A stretch of 64,000 nucleotides of DNA, taken from Streptomyces sp. NRRL F-5122. Its GTDB lineage: Bacteria > Actinomycetota > Actinomycetes > Streptomycetales > Streptomycetaceae. The translations under genes and the position numbers were made by a program. How positions within the stretch are numbered: position 1 is the first letter of the stretch; every line of letters begins with the position of its first letter. Positions 49,559 to 58,820 of the stretch are shown in pieces. Where the stretch lies: the NCBI RefSeq assembly GCF_001507435.1, contig NZ_LMWH01000116.1, positions 124,001 to 188,000 of the forward strand, in the 5' to 3' direction. The notes below the pieces were generated by a model. That model was not told the DNA's origin. It searched no databases and was given only the letters and a program-made list of their open reading frames with translations.

Positions 49559-51160
49559 ATGCGCATCCTCGGCGAGCTGGACCAGCGTCTGTTCACCCGG
49601 GTCGCCACCGCCCGGGTGCCGGGTGCCGATCCGGCGCTCACCCGGCTGAGCCGTGGCGCCGACCACGGCCGGCTGTGGCTGGGCACGGCGGCCGCACTCG
49701 CCGCGCTCGGCGGTCACAGGGCCCGCCGCGCCGCGGTGCGCGGGATCGGTTCGCTCGCGATCGCCTCGCTCACCGTCAACACCGTCGTCAAGTGGAGTGC
49801 CCGGCGCCCGCGCCCGCTCCTCGACCTCGTGCCGTCGGTCCGCCATCTCACCCGGCAGCCCCGGAGCACGTCCTTCCCCTCCGGTCACTCCGCCTCGGCC
49901 GCGGCGTTCGTCACGGGGGTCGCACTCGAATCCACCCGCTACGGGGCAGTGGTCGCCCCCGTCGCGGCGGCCGTGGCGTTCTCCCGGGTCTACGTGGGCG
50001 CGCACTATCCCGGAGACGTCCTGGCCGGGTCGGCGATCGGGGTCGGCGCCGCGGTGCTCACCTGCCGGTGGTGGCCGCCGCGCCCGTCAAGCGCGGAGCC
50101 GGAGCGGCTGCCGGCCGAGGCGCCCGCGCTGCCCGACGGCGACGGGCTCGTCGTCTTCGTCAACGCCCGTGCCGGAACAGGGGCCGCGCCCGCCGCGCTG
50201 CCGCCCGCCGTCCTGCTCGAGGAACTCCTGCCCCGCGCCGAGATCGTCGAGTGCGGCCCGGACGACGACTTCGCCGCACTGCTCGACCGTGCAGTGCGAC
50301 GGGCCGTCGAGCGCGGTGGCGCGCTCGGGGTGTACGGCGGGGACGGCACGGTCAACTCGGCGGCCCGGGAAGCCGCCAAGAACGGCCTGCCCCTCGCCGT
50401 GTTCCCCGGCGGCACTCTGAACCACTTCGCCCTCGACCTCGGTGTGCCGCACCCCGAGGACACCGCGTCCGCCGTCGTTCGGGGCGACGCCGTCAGCGTG
50501 GACGTCGCGGTGGCCGCACCCGTGGCGGGCCGGGGCCCCGATGCGGAGCCCGTCGAGTTCCTGAACACCTTCAGCATCGGGCTCTACCCCGACCTGGTCC
50601 GCCTCCGTGAGCGGCTCGAACGGCGGTGGGGCAAGTGGCCCGCTGCCGGCCTGGCGCTTGTGCGGGTGCTGCGCGACGCGACCCCCGTCGAGCTGTCCCT
50701 GAACGGCCGTTCCCGCCGGCTGTGGCTGCTGTTCGCCGGCAACTGCCGCTACGTCCCGGACGGCTTCGCCCCCGCTTCCAGGCCTTGCCTCGACGACGGA
50801 CTGCTCGATCTGCGCGTCATCGACGGCGATCACCGGCTCGCTCGCACCAGGGTGGTGGTCTCGGCATTCGCCGGAGCGCTCGGCCGCTCCCGGGTCTACC
50901 GGGCCGAGCGTGTGTCCCGGGTGCAGCTGGACGGCGTCGAGGGCGCGGACACGTTCGCGTACGACGGCGAGGTCCACCCGGCCACCGGCGCACTGCGGTT
51001 GGAGAAGCGGCCCGGCACGCTCGTCGTGTACCGGCCCGCCGTTCCGGGGGACGAGATCGCCCGGAAGGCACGCCTGGCCGCCGCTGCCGCCCGTCACCAC
51101 AACGGCGGGAGGGGCCGCCGTCTCCCTGCGGACGGCGGCCCCTCGGCCTCGGCGGACTGA
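49559..51160 (+). CDS. PAP2 phosphatase-diacylglycerol kinase fusion
   Basis: A 533-aa bifunctional lipid enzyme. Residues about 5-170 are a PAP2 membrane phosphatase with the three-part signature: KWSARRPRPLLD (KxxxxxxRP), SFPSGHS (PSGH) and SRVYVGAHYPGDVLAG (SRxxxxxHxxxD). Residues about 190-510 are a diacylglycerol/lipid kinase catalytic domain with VFVNARAGTG, GVYGGDGTVN and FPGGTLNHFA. It could turn phosphatidic acid or undecaprenyl pyrophosphate over and rephosphorylate the lipid. The stop (51158-51160) abuts the convergent transporter's stop with no gap. ATG 49559. Confidence 0.92.
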   Translation: MRILGELDQRLFTRVATARVPGADPALTRLSRGADHGRLWLGTAAALAALGGHRARRAAVRGIGSLAIASLTVNTVVKWSARRPRPLLDLVPSVRHLTRQPRSTSFPSGHSASAAAFVTGVALESTRYGAVVAPVAAAVAFSRVYVGAHYPGDVLAGSAIGVGAAVLTCRWWPPRPSSAEPERLPAEAPALPDGDGLVVFVNARAGTGAAPAALPPAVLLEELLPRAEIVECGPDDDFAALLDRAVRRAVERGGALGVYGGDGTVNSAAREAAKNGLPLAVFPGGTLNHFALDLGVPHPEDTASAVVRGDAVSVDVAVAAPVAGRGPDAEPVEFLNTFSIGLYPDLVRLRERLERRWGKWPAAGLALVRVLRDATPVELSLNGRSRRLWLLFAGNCRYVPDGFAPASRPCLDDGLLDLRVIDGDHRLARTRVVVSAFAGALGRSRVYRAERVSRVQLDGVEGADTFAYDGEVHPATGALRLEKRPGTLVVYRPAVPGDEIARKARLAAAAARHHNGGRGRRLPADGGPSASAD

Positions 51161-52660
51161 TCACATGTGGACGACCGGGGCATCGCCGGGGCCGGGCTGC
51201 GGTGTGCCGCGGCGGTAGAGCAGGAATGCGACGACCGCGCCCACGGCGAACAGTCCCGCCGACCACCAGAAGGCCGTGGTATAGCTCTCGATGGTCGCCT
51301 GCGCCCGGGCCGCCCTGTCGGCCGGGTTCCTGCCGGCGAGGTAGTCGGTCGCGGCGCTCGCGGCGAGTGTGTTCAGCAGCGCCGTGCCGATCGAACCGCC
51401 CACCTGCTGCATCGCGTTGACGGTCGCGGAGGCGACACCCGCGTCCTCGGGCGCGACCCCGCCGGTGGCGAGCTGCATCGCCGTCGGCATCACCAGACCG
51501 AGGCCCACACCGATCACGATCAGCTGCGGCAGCACCGCGCTCGCGTAGTGGGAGCCGAGCCCGATGCCGGTCAGCCAGGCCATGCCGACCGTCGCGATCG
51601 CGAAACCCAGCGGGATGACGGTCTTCGGGCCGATCCGCGGCAGCAGCACCGTGGTGCCGAGCTGGGCCGTCACCATCAGCGCGCCGACCATCGGCAGGAA
51701 GGCAACGCCGGTCTTCGTCGGACTGAAGCCCAGGTTCAACTGCAGGTAGTAGGTCAGGAAGAGGAAGACGCCGAACATGCCCGCGCCGGTGATCAGCACC
51801 GCGACGAACGACGATCCCCGGTCGCGGTCGAGCAGGACGCGCAGAGGCAGGAGCGGGTGCGCGGCGCGGGTCTGCCACCAGGCGAAGGCCCCGAGCAGCA
51901 GGCCTCCGGCGGCCAGGTAGCCCCAGGTCAACGGTGAACCCCAGTGGTGCGACTCGGCGTTGGAGAAGCCGTAGACCAGGGAGAAGAGGCCGCCCGCGAC
52001 CAGGACCGTGCCCGGCACGTCCAGCTTGGAGTTCGCGGCGTCCCGGTGGTTGCCCAGCAGGATCCAGCCGCCAGCGAAGGCGACCACGGCGATGGCGACG
52101 TTCACATAGAGGGTCCAGCGCCAGTCGAGCGCGTCGGTGAGCACGCCGCCGAGCAGCAGCCCGACCGCGCCGCCCGCACCCGCGATCGCGCCGTAGACGC
52201 TGAAGGCCCTCGCCCGCTCACGGGCGTCCGTGAAGGTGGTGTTCAGCAGTGACAGCGCGGCCGGTGCGAGGAGCGCGCCGAAGGCGCCCTGCAGGGCGCG
52301 GGCGGTGACCAGCATGCCGAAGCCGGTCGCGGCCCCGCCCAGCGCGGAGGCCGCCGCGAAGCCGACGACCCCGACGAGGAAGGCGGGCTTGCGTCCGAAG
52401 AGGTCGGCCGTCCGTCCGCCGAGGAGCAGCAGGGACGCGAACGCCAGTGCGTAGGCGGTGACGATCCACTGCCGGTTGGCGTCGGAGAAGCCCAGGTCCG
52501 CCTGGGCGGACGGCAGGGCGATGTTCACGATGGTGGCGTCCAGGACCACCATCAACTGGGCGATCGCGATGATCGCGAGGATCCACCACCGCTTCGGTGA
52601 GGCCGCCGGGGGCGTGTCCACGGCGCTGGTGAGGGCGCCGTCCTTGACCGTCTGGGTCAT
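51161..52660 (-). CDS. DHA2-family MFS drug efflux transporter
   Basis: A 499-aa 14-span transporter of the DHA2 (EmrB/QacA-like) family. VVLDATIVNIALPSAQADLGFS is motif D1 in the first span. LLLGGRTADLFGRKPAFLVG is motif A and AGGAVGLLLGGVLTDALDWRWTLYVN is motif C, marking an antiporter. It would pump hydrophobic compounds out using the proton gradient. Two inverted repeats of TetR-operator type lie 50-107 bp upstream, but no TetR gene is adjacent. ATG 52660. Confidence 0.9.
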   Translation of the reverse strand: MTQTVKDGALTSAVDTPPAASPKRWWILAIIAIAQLMVVLDATIVNIALPSAQADLGFSDANRQWIVTAYALAFASLLLLGGRTADLFGRKPAFLVGVVGFAAASALGGAATGFGMLVTARALQGAFGALLAPAALSLLNTTFTDARERARAFSVYGAIAGAGGAVGLLLGGVLTDALDWRWTLYVNVAIAVVAFAGGWILLGNHRDAANSKLDVPGTVLVAGGLFSLVYGFSNAESHHWGSPLTWGYLAAGGLLLGAFAWWQTRAAHPLLPLRVLLDRDRGSSFVAVLITGAGMFGVFLFLTYYLQLNLGFSPTKTGVAFLPMVGALMVTAQLGTTVLLPRIGPKTVIPLGFAIATVGMAWLTGIGLGSHYASAVLPQLIVIGVGLGLVMPTAMQLATGGVAPEDAGVASATVNAMQQVGGSIGTALLNTLAASAATDYLAGRNPADRAARAQATIESYTTAFWWSAGLFAVGAVVAFLLYRRGTPQPGPGDAPVVHM

Positions 52661-52708
52661 CGGAGAACCACTCCAGGGAAAGTCGTCGCTCGGGTCACGG
52701 ATTTGTAA

Positions 52709-52767
52709 ACGAAACCGTTTCGTACACTTGGAGCGTAGGCGTGTTTCCGCGAAACGGCAACGTTTCG
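52709..52767 (-). promoter_or_regulatory. Two TetR-type operators upstream of MFS gene
   Basis: ACGAAAC-C-GTTTCGT (52709-52723) is a perfect 15-bp palindrome. CGAAACG-GCAA-CGTTTCG (52750-52767) is a perfect 7-bp dyad sharing the CGAAAC/GTTTCG half-site, and GTTTC-CGC-GAAAC (52743-52755) overlaps it. Confidence 0.65.
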
Positions 52768-52851
52768 ATAGATGGGTGCGCCAGGTCACATCGGCCGGCC
52801 AGGCCGCCTCCCCGTGGAGTGTGAAGGCGTGCGGGAGGCGCCGAACATGCC

Positions 52852-52881
52852 TTGACGGGAATATAACTGTTGAGGCATATT
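52852..52881 (+). promoter_or_regulatory. Promoter and ArsR-type operator, leaderless start
   Basis: TTGACG (52852-52857), an 18-nt spacer and CATATT (52876-52881) predict a transcription start at about the GTG at 52888. The dyad AATAT-N12-ATATT (52860-52881) covers the spacer and -10, where a bound ArsR protein would block polymerase. Confidence 0.6.
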
Positions 52882-52887
52882 GAAGCG

Positions 52888-53229
52888 GTGTCCGACGCCC
52901 CCTTGTGGAACGCACTCGCCGACCCCCATCGACGGGCCATCGTCGCTCTGCTCCTGGAGCGACCGAGGACCGTGGGTGAGATCGTCGACGCCTGCGGTCT
53001 CAGCCAGCCCGGCACGTCCAAGCACCTGAAGGTGCTGCGCGACGCGGGCCTGGTTCGCGTGCGGCAGGACGCACAGCGCCGGGTGTACACGCTCGACCCG
53101 GCCCCGATCGCCACCCTCGACGCCTGGCTCGCCCCCTACCGCAGACTCTGGAACAGCAGCCTGGACGTGCTGGGGAGGCGTCTCGACGAAACCTCGGACG
53201 ACAACGACGAACCCTCTGCGAAGGACTGA
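52888..53229 (+). CDS. ArsR-family repressor
   Basis: A 113-aa winged-helix regulator of the ArsR/SmtB type. PLWNALADPHRRAIVALLLERPRTVGEIVDACGLSQPGTSKHLKVLRDAGLVRVRQDAQRRVYTL covers helices 1-5 and the wing. No cysteine cluster for metal is seen, so it is probably one of the non-metal ArsR proteins paired with SRPBCC proteins. It starts at GTG 52888, at the predicted transcription start (leaderless). A TTG at 52870 would lie inside the promoter. The SRPBCC gene follows after 6 bp, giving an operon. Confidence 0.88.
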   Translation: MSDAPLWNALADPHRRAIVALLLERPRTVGEIVDACGLSQPGTSKHLKVLRDAGLVRVRQDAQRRVYTLDPAPIATLDAWLAPYRRLWNSSLDVLGRRLDETSDDNDEPSAKD

Positions 53230-53235
53230 TCCGCC

Positions 53236-53763
53236 ATGGCCGCCGAACTCACCGGCACCTATGTCACCCTCGACGACGGCCGCCCCGCCGTCCGCTTCAG
53301 CCGTGTCTACGACCACCCCGTCGAGCGCGTCTGGCGGTTTGTCACCGACCCCGACGAACTCGCCCAGTGGTTCCCCTCCCGCGCGGAGTTCGACCTGCGC
53401 CCCGGCGGGACCGTCACCTTCAGCGGGGACCCGAACATGCCCGAGTCGACGGGCACGGTCGTGGCCGTCGACGCGCCCCGGCACCTCTCCTTCGAGTGGG
53501 GCGGCGACGAACTGCGCTTCGACCTGGAGGCGGTGGAGGAGAAGCGCACCCGGTTCACGCTCACCAACGTGCTGGGCGAGCGGAACACCGCCGCACGCAA
53601 CGGCGCGGGCTGGGAGGTGTGCCTCTCCGCCCTGGACGCCAAGGCGCGCGGCGAGCACTTCGAGGGCCCGCACGCCGGGACGAGCAGCCCCTGGAAGGCG
53701 TTCTACGAAGGCTACGTCGCGGCCGGGATCCCCTCGGGAGCTCCCGTCCCCGGCGGCTCCTGA
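53236..53763 (+). CDS. SRPBCC/AHSA1-family protein
   Basis: A 175-aa START-like/Aha1-C-terminal-like (SRPBCC) protein. AVRFSRVYDHPVERVWRFVTDPDELAQWFPSRAEFDLRPGGTVTF is the hallmark N-terminal block, followed by beta strands and the long C-terminal helix (GWEVCLSALDAKARGE). The fold has a deep ligand cavity; such proteins beside ArsR genes are thought to bind or modify the inducer. Operon with the ArsR gene; convergent with the exporter cassette with 4 bp between stops. Confidence 0.88.
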   Translation: MAAELTGTYVTLDDGRPAVRFSRVYDHPVERVWRFVTDPDELAQWFPSRAEFDLRPGGTVTFSGDPNMPESTGTVVAVDAPRHLSFEWGGDELRFDLEAVEEKRTRFTLTNVLGERNTAARNGAGWEVCLSALDAKARGEHFEGPHAGTSSPWKAFYEGYVAAGIPSGAPVPGGS

Positions 53764-53767
53764 CGGA

Positions 53768-56584
53768 TCACGCCATCTGACGGCGCACCAGCTCGTGCAG
53801 CCGCCCGGAGGTGTCCGCGAGGAGTTGCGCCGGCGGGCCCTGCTGGGCGACCTTGCCGTCCTCCATCACGATGACCCGGTCCGCGTCCAGCACCGTGGAC
53901 AGCCGGTGGGCGATCACGATGCGGGTGGCGTTGAGGGCCCGGGTCGACTCGATGACCTTGCGCTGGGTCTCGTTGTCCAGCGCGCTCGTCGCCTCGTCGA
54001 AGAACAGGATGCGCGGCCGGCGGATCAGCGCCTGCGCGATCATCAGTCGCTGCCGCTGGCCGCCGGAGACCGCGCCGCTGCCCTGGACGATGGTGTGCAG
54101 GCCCATCGGCATCCGCTTGATGTCCTCGGCGAGGCCCGCCATCTCCGCGGCGGCCATCGCCTCCTCCGGCGTGTAGGGCTCGGTCCCGCAGATGACGTCC
54201 AGGATCGAGCCGGTGAACGGCTGAGCGTGCTGGAGCACCACTCCGCACTGACGGCGCACAGCCGACTGGTCCAGCGCCGAGAGATCCTGCCCGTCGTACA
54301 GCACACTGCCCGAGACGGGCTTGTCGAAGCCGATCAGCAGGCGCAGCAGGGTGGACTTGCCGCAGCCGCTCGGGCCCACGATCGCGACGAACTCGCCCGG
54401 CTTCACCGAGAAGGACACGTCGTCGAGGACCAGCGGGCCGTCGTCGGAGTACCGGAACGAGAGCCGGCGGGCCTCGACGGCGCCGGACAGCACACCCGGG
54501 CGCGTGCTCGCGGTGCGCACCTCAGGTGTGGCGTCGAGCACCGGCCTGATCTCCTCGAACAGCGGCAGGGCCGCGACCACCGAGACGAACGCGCCGGTCA
54601 GCTGAGTGACCGAGGTGAGCAGCATGGTCACCGAGGTGGTGAAGGTGAGGAATCCCGCGGCCGACAGGGCACCCCTGGCCGGCCCGGCGAGCAGCATGAA
54701 CAGCAGGAGTGAGCACAACGGCAGGTAGACGGCGCCCATCACGGTGGTCAGGTTCTTGATCCGGCCGACCTTCTGCTGGAGTTCGCGGCTGTGTGCGAAC
54801 TCCCGCGCCCAGGCCGCGTACGCGTAGTTCTCGGCCGCCGCGACGCGCAGCTTCGGCAGACCGCGCAGGGTCTGGAACGCCTGGTTGTTCAGCTTGTTGC
54901 CGAGCCGCACCAACCGCCGCTGCCAGCGCACCTGCCACAGCCCGAGCCCCAGGAACACGGCCGTGATGACGACCAGCATGCCGATCGCGGCCAGTGCCAT
55001 GGGGACGCTGTACCAGAGCAGCAGCGCCAGGTTCATGGCGCCCACCGTCACCGACTGGGCGACCACCGGACCGACCCCGGCGAGCAGCCGTCGGATGGCG
55101 CTGATGCCCATCGCGGCGCTGGCCAGTTCACCCGTGGAACGCTCGGTGAAGAACTTCGTCGGCAACCGCAGCAGGCGGTCCCAGACCGCGGGTTGCAGCG
55201 TGGCCTCGATCCGCCCCTCCAGGCGCAGGATCGTCAGGTTCTCCAGCAGCATGAACGCCGCCGCCACCACGGCGCTGACGATCAGGGCGAGGCAGACCTC
55301 GACGATCAGCCCCTCCTGCGCCCGGGGCACGAACTCGCCGAGTACCTTGCCGGTGGCGATGGGCACCAGCGCGCCGATGGCGACGGTGACCAGCCCGCTG
55401 AGCAGCAGGGCCGACAGATCGCCGCGCGTGCCCCACACACTGAAGCGCAGCAGCCGGAGCGGGCTCAACCGCTGTTCGGGGAGCGGACGGTAGAACATCA
55501 CGCCCCGGGGCTCGAACTCCGCAGCGTTCGCCTTCTCGATCGGCGTCTCCCGCCCCGACGAAGGCTGGACCGCGACATAACCGCCGCGCCGCCACAGCAG
55601 CGCGACGGGCGCGCCGGACAAGGCCCTCAGGCCCACCATCGGACCCACGTCCTCGTGCCACCAGCGCCCGTGCAGCCGGACGGTGCGGATGCGGACGCGG
55701 GAGGCCAGCGCGATGCGCTCCACCGGATCGAGCCGGTCGCTCTCCGTGCCGCTCTGCGCGGGCTCGGAAAGGGTGATCCCGGCGGCACGCGCCACCAGCC
55801 GGCAGGCCGAGTACGTGGCGTCGGCGTCGGCCGCCGTGGTGTTCTTCGCCGACGTCTTGCCGATCGAGGCGAGCAGTGTCCGGTCGGCCTGGGCGCGCAC
55901 CGCCTCGCCCGCCTTGATGCCCGCGGCCGTACGGGTCTCGTGGGTGCGCTCCAGTTGCTCGATCCACCGGTCGAGGGTGGCGAGGAGGCGGTACTGCTGG
56001 TCGACCATGCCCTGCCAGACCGCGGGGTCCATCAGCAGGTCGGCCGCGGCCTCCGCGCCGTACACGGAGCCGTACTGAATGCTGCCCGGCGGGACCTGCA
56101 TCCAGAACACGTCGTCGTCGGTGATGTCGGCGGCCCGATCGGTGGCCATCGGCGCCTGGAAGAGGATCGACAGGCCCCGGCCGACCCCGAGCGCCAGTGC
56201 ATACTCCAGCGGACTCGTCGTCGGCGGCACGTACTGGGGGTTGCCGTACGCGTCGTACGACCAGGTCTGGGTGTCGACGGGCTGGTACAGCTCGCGCAGC
56301 TGGATGCGGCGCACCACGCAGTCGCGCACCGGCCGGGCGACCAGGGTGTGCTGGGGACCCGCGACCGGGCCCAGCAGCAGGGAGCCCGCCTCCAGACGGC
56401 CGAGATGGTGCCAGTGGCCCTGCACGGCCGCGTCCACGGCGAACAGGTCCAGGGCACCGGAGGCGACCAGCCAGAGCACCTGCGGGCCCTGCAGATCGAG
56501 CCGGCCCGTCCCGGAGCAGTCGACCGGTGCTCCCATCTGGCCGAGGGCATCAAGAACGAGGTCGCCCTCGTGAACCGCCGTCAT
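53768..56584 (-). CDS. NHLM-type bacteriocin export ABC transporter (permease/ATPase)
   Basis: A 938-aa ABC half-transporter of the class found with NHLM peptide-export systems. A long N-terminal region (1-330) includes a cyclic-nucleotide-binding-like beta domain (about 30-100). Six membrane spans lie at about 400-650 and the ATPase at about 690-930, with Walker A GPSGCGKST, signature SGGQRQR and Walker B ILFFDEA. There is no C39 peptidase domain. It probably pairs with the neighbouring C39 transporter to export a processed peptide. Its ATG lies one base after that gene's stop, so translation is coupled. Confidence 0.88.
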   Translation of the reverse strand: MTAVHEGDLVLDALGQMGAPVDCSGTGRLDLQGPQVLWLVASGALDLFAVDAAVQGHWHHLGRLEAGSLLLGPVAGPQHTLVARPVRDCVVRRIQLRELYQPVDTQTWSYDAYGNPQYVPPTTSPLEYALALGVGRGLSILFQAPMATDRAADITDDDVFWMQVPPGSIQYGSVYGAEAAADLLMDPAVWQGMVDQQYRLLATLDRWIEQLERTHETRTAAGIKAGEAVRAQADRTLLASIGKTSAKNTTAADADATYSACRLVARAAGITLSEPAQSGTESDRLDPVERIALASRVRIRTVRLHGRWWHEDVGPMVGLRALSGAPVALLWRRGGYVAVQPSSGRETPIEKANAAEFEPRGVMFYRPLPEQRLSPLRLLRFSVWGTRGDLSALLLSGLVTVAIGALVPIATGKVLGEFVPRAQEGLIVEVCLALIVSAVVAAAFMLLENLTILRLEGRIEATLQPAVWDRLLRLPTKFFTERSTGELASAAMGISAIRRLLAGVGPVVAQSVTVGAMNLALLLWYSVPMALAAIGMLVVITAVFLGLGLWQVRWQRRLVRLGNKLNNQAFQTLRGLPKLRVAAAENYAYAAWAREFAHSRELQQKVGRIKNLTTVMGAVYLPLCSLLLFMLLAGPARGALSAAGFLTFTTSVTMLLTSVTQLTGAFVSVVAALPLFEEIRPVLDATPEVRTASTRPGVLSGAVEARRLSFRYSDDGPLVLDDVSFSVKPGEFVAIVGPSGCGKSTLLRLLIGFDKPVSGSVLYDGQDLSALDQSAVRRQCGVVLQHAQPFTGSILDVICGTEPYTPEEAMAAAEMAGLAEDIKRMPMGLHTIVQGSGAVSGGQRQRLMIAQALIRRPRILFFDEATSALDNETQRKVIESTRALNATRIVIAHRLSTVLDADRVIVMEDGKVAQQGPPAQLLADTSGRLHELVRRQMA

Positions 56585-56585
56585 G

Positions 56586-58820
56586 TCACCGCTCCCTGAC
56601 CAGATCGGCGTACGCGCCGCCGGACGCCACCAGGGCGTCGTGCCGCCCGCGTTCCACGATCGTGCCGTGCTGGAGCACGACGATCTCGTCGCTGTCGCGC
56701 ACCGTGCTGAGCCGGTGGGCGATCACCACACAGGCGCAGCCGCGCTTGCGCAGGTTGTCGATCACGATCTGCTCGGTCTCCGCGTCCAGGGCGCTGGTCA
56801 CCTCGTCGAGCACCAGGATGCTGGGGTCGCGCACCAGCGCCCGCGCGATCTCCAGTCGTTGGCGCTGACCGCCGGAGAAGTTCCGCCCGTCCTGCTCGAC
56901 CCGGCTGTGGATGCCGCCCGGGCGCCGCATGACGACGTCGTACAGAGCCGCGTCCCGCAGTGCGGAGACCACCGCGTCGTCCGGGATCGACGGGTCCCAC
57001 AGCGCCACGTTGTCGCGGACCGTGCCCTCGAAGAGGAAGACGTCCTGGTCGACGAAGGACACCGAGGCGGCGAGGGCGCCGCGCGGAATGTCCTCCAGGC
57101 GCTGGCCGTCGATGCGGATCACGCCCTCCCAGGGGGCGTACAGACCGGAGATCAGCCGGGACACCGTGGACTTGCCGCTGCCCGAGCCGCCGACCAGCGC
57201 CACCTGCTGACCCGGCCCGAGCGACAGGCTGAAGCCGCTCAACAGCGGCTTGTCCAGCGGGCTGTAGCCGAACGTGATGTTCTCCAGCTCCACATGGCCG
57301 TGCAGTCGGCGGGTCGAATCCCCGGAGCCGGGGCGTCCGTAGAGCGGATCGGCCTGGAAGTTCTCCACGTCCTTCAGCCGCGCCACGTCCGCCGCGAAGT
57401 CCTGGATGCGGCCCGCGACCCCGTTGAGGCGGGTGATCGGCGCGGTGAACCGGGTCACCAGGGCCTGGAAGGCGACCAGCAGACCGATCGAGATATGGCC
57501 CTCGACCGCCCGCAGACCGCCGATCCACAGGATCAGCGCGCTGTTGAGCGTGGCGAGCGTCGGCGCCACCACCCCGAGCCATGCGCTGGGCGCGCCGAGC
57601 CGTTGCTGCTCCTCCAGTGTGGTGGCGTGCTGGCCGGCCCACTTGCGGAAGTACCCGTCCTCACCGCCAGTCGCCTTCATCGTCTCGATCAGCTGCAGAC
57701 CGGTGTACGCGGTGTTGGTGAGCCGGGCGCTGTCCGCGCGCAGCTTGGCCGTGCGGGTGGCCCGCAGCCGTACGACGACCCGCATGGCCACCACGTTGAG
57801 CAGTGCCACGCCGATGCCGACGAAGGTCAGTTGGGGATCGTAGGTGTACAGCAGCACCGCGTAGAGCACGACGACGACCGCGTCCACGCCGGCCGCGGCG
57901 AGGTCGCGGGCCAGGGTCTCGGCGACCGCGTCGTTGGACTGGAGTCGCTGCACCAGGTCGGCCGGGCTGCGCTGGGCGAAGAACGTCACCGGCAGCCGCA
58001 GCAGATGGCGCAGGAAGCGGGCGCTGGAGAGCGTGGAGGAGATGATGCGGCCGCGCAGCAGATTGGCCTGTTGCAGCCAGGTCAGTACGACGGTGAGCAC
58101 CACGCATGCGCCCATCGACGTGAAGAGCACCCCCAGCAGCGAGGTCTGCCCGCCGATGAGGAACATGTCGATGTAGGTGCGGCTGAGCGCGGGCAGCGCC
58201 GCGCCGACCACCACCAGGAGGAGGCTCGCGAGGACCGCGGCCGGCATCGTCCCCGAAGTGCCGCGCAGCCGTGCGGGCATCGCGCCCATGATGCCCGGCC
58301 GGCGACCGCCCCTGGTGAAGCCCTCGCCCGGCTCCATGACCAGGACGACCCCGGTGAAGCTCGTGTCGAAGTCCTCCATCGGCACGAACCGGCGTCCCTT
58401 GCCGGGGTCGTTGATGTAGACGCCCCGGCGGCCGAAGCGCCGGCCCATGCCGTCGTAGACGACGTAGTGGTTGAACTCCCAGAACAGGATCGCTGGCGAC
58501 CTGACCTCGGCCAGCGCGACCGTGTCCATCTGCATGCCCTTGGCCGTCAGGCCGTAACTGCGTGCCGCCTTCAGCAGATTGCTGGCCCGTGAGCCGTCGC
58601 GGGAGACACCGCAGGCGATGCGCAGTTCCTCGAGCGGGATGTGCCGGCCGTAGTGGCCGAGCACCATCGCCAGGGAGGCGGCGCCGCATTCGACGGCTTC
58701 CATCTGCAGCACGGTGGGTGTGCGCACGGTTTTCTGCCGGCCCTTGGGCACGGTGCGCCTTGGCGGTGCGGCACGGCGTCTGCCCCGCACCGGGGGCAAT
58801 GTGTCCTGGGGGGCGGTCAC
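56586..58820 (-). CDS. C39-peptidase ABC transporter (NHLM-type exporter/processor)
   Basis: A 744-aa bacteriocin-processing exporter. The N-terminal C39 cysteine protease has the full triad: C45 in MEAVECGAASLAMVL, H118 in FNHYVVYDG and D138 in INDPGKG. It therefore should cut substrates after a double-glycine leader. Six membrane spans (about 195-470) and an ATPase (Walker A GGSGSGKST at about 540, signature SGGQRQR, VLDEVTSALDAETE) follow. Start is GTG 58820, overlapping the HlyD gene stop (GTGA). The open frame could extend upstream only by running through the HlyD gene in another frame. Confidence 0.92.
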   Translation of the reverse strand: MTAPQDTLPPVRGRRRAAPPRRTVPKGRQKTVRTPTVLQMEAVECGAASLAMVLGHYGRHIPLEELRIACGVSRDGSRASNLLKAARSYGLTAKGMQMDTVALAEVRSPAILFWEFNHYVVYDGMGRRFGRRGVYINDPGKGRRFVPMEDFDTSFTGVVLVMEPGEGFTRGGRRPGIMGAMPARLRGTSGTMPAAVLASLLLVVVGAALPALSRTYIDMFLIGGQTSLLGVLFTSMGACVVLTVVLTWLQQANLLRGRIISSTLSSARFLRHLLRLPVTFFAQRSPADLVQRLQSNDAVAETLARDLAAAGVDAVVVVLYAVLLYTYDPQLTFVGIGVALLNVVAMRVVVRLRATRTAKLRADSARLTNTAYTGLQLIETMKATGGEDGYFRKWAGQHATTLEEQQRLGAPSAWLGVVAPTLATLNSALILWIGGLRAVEGHISIGLLVAFQALVTRFTAPITRLNGVAGRIQDFAADVARLKDVENFQADPLYGRPGSGDSTRRLHGHVELENITFGYSPLDKPLLSGFSLSLGPGQQVALVGGSGSGKSTVSRLISGLYAPWEGVIRIDGQRLEDIPRGALAASVSFVDQDVFLFEGTVRDNVALWDPSIPDDAVVSALRDAALYDVVMRRPGGIHSRVEQDGRNFSGGQRQRLEIARALVRDPSILVLDEVTSALDAETEQIVIDNLRKRGCACVVIAHRLSTVRDSDEIVVLQHGTIVERGRHDALVASGGAYADLVRER

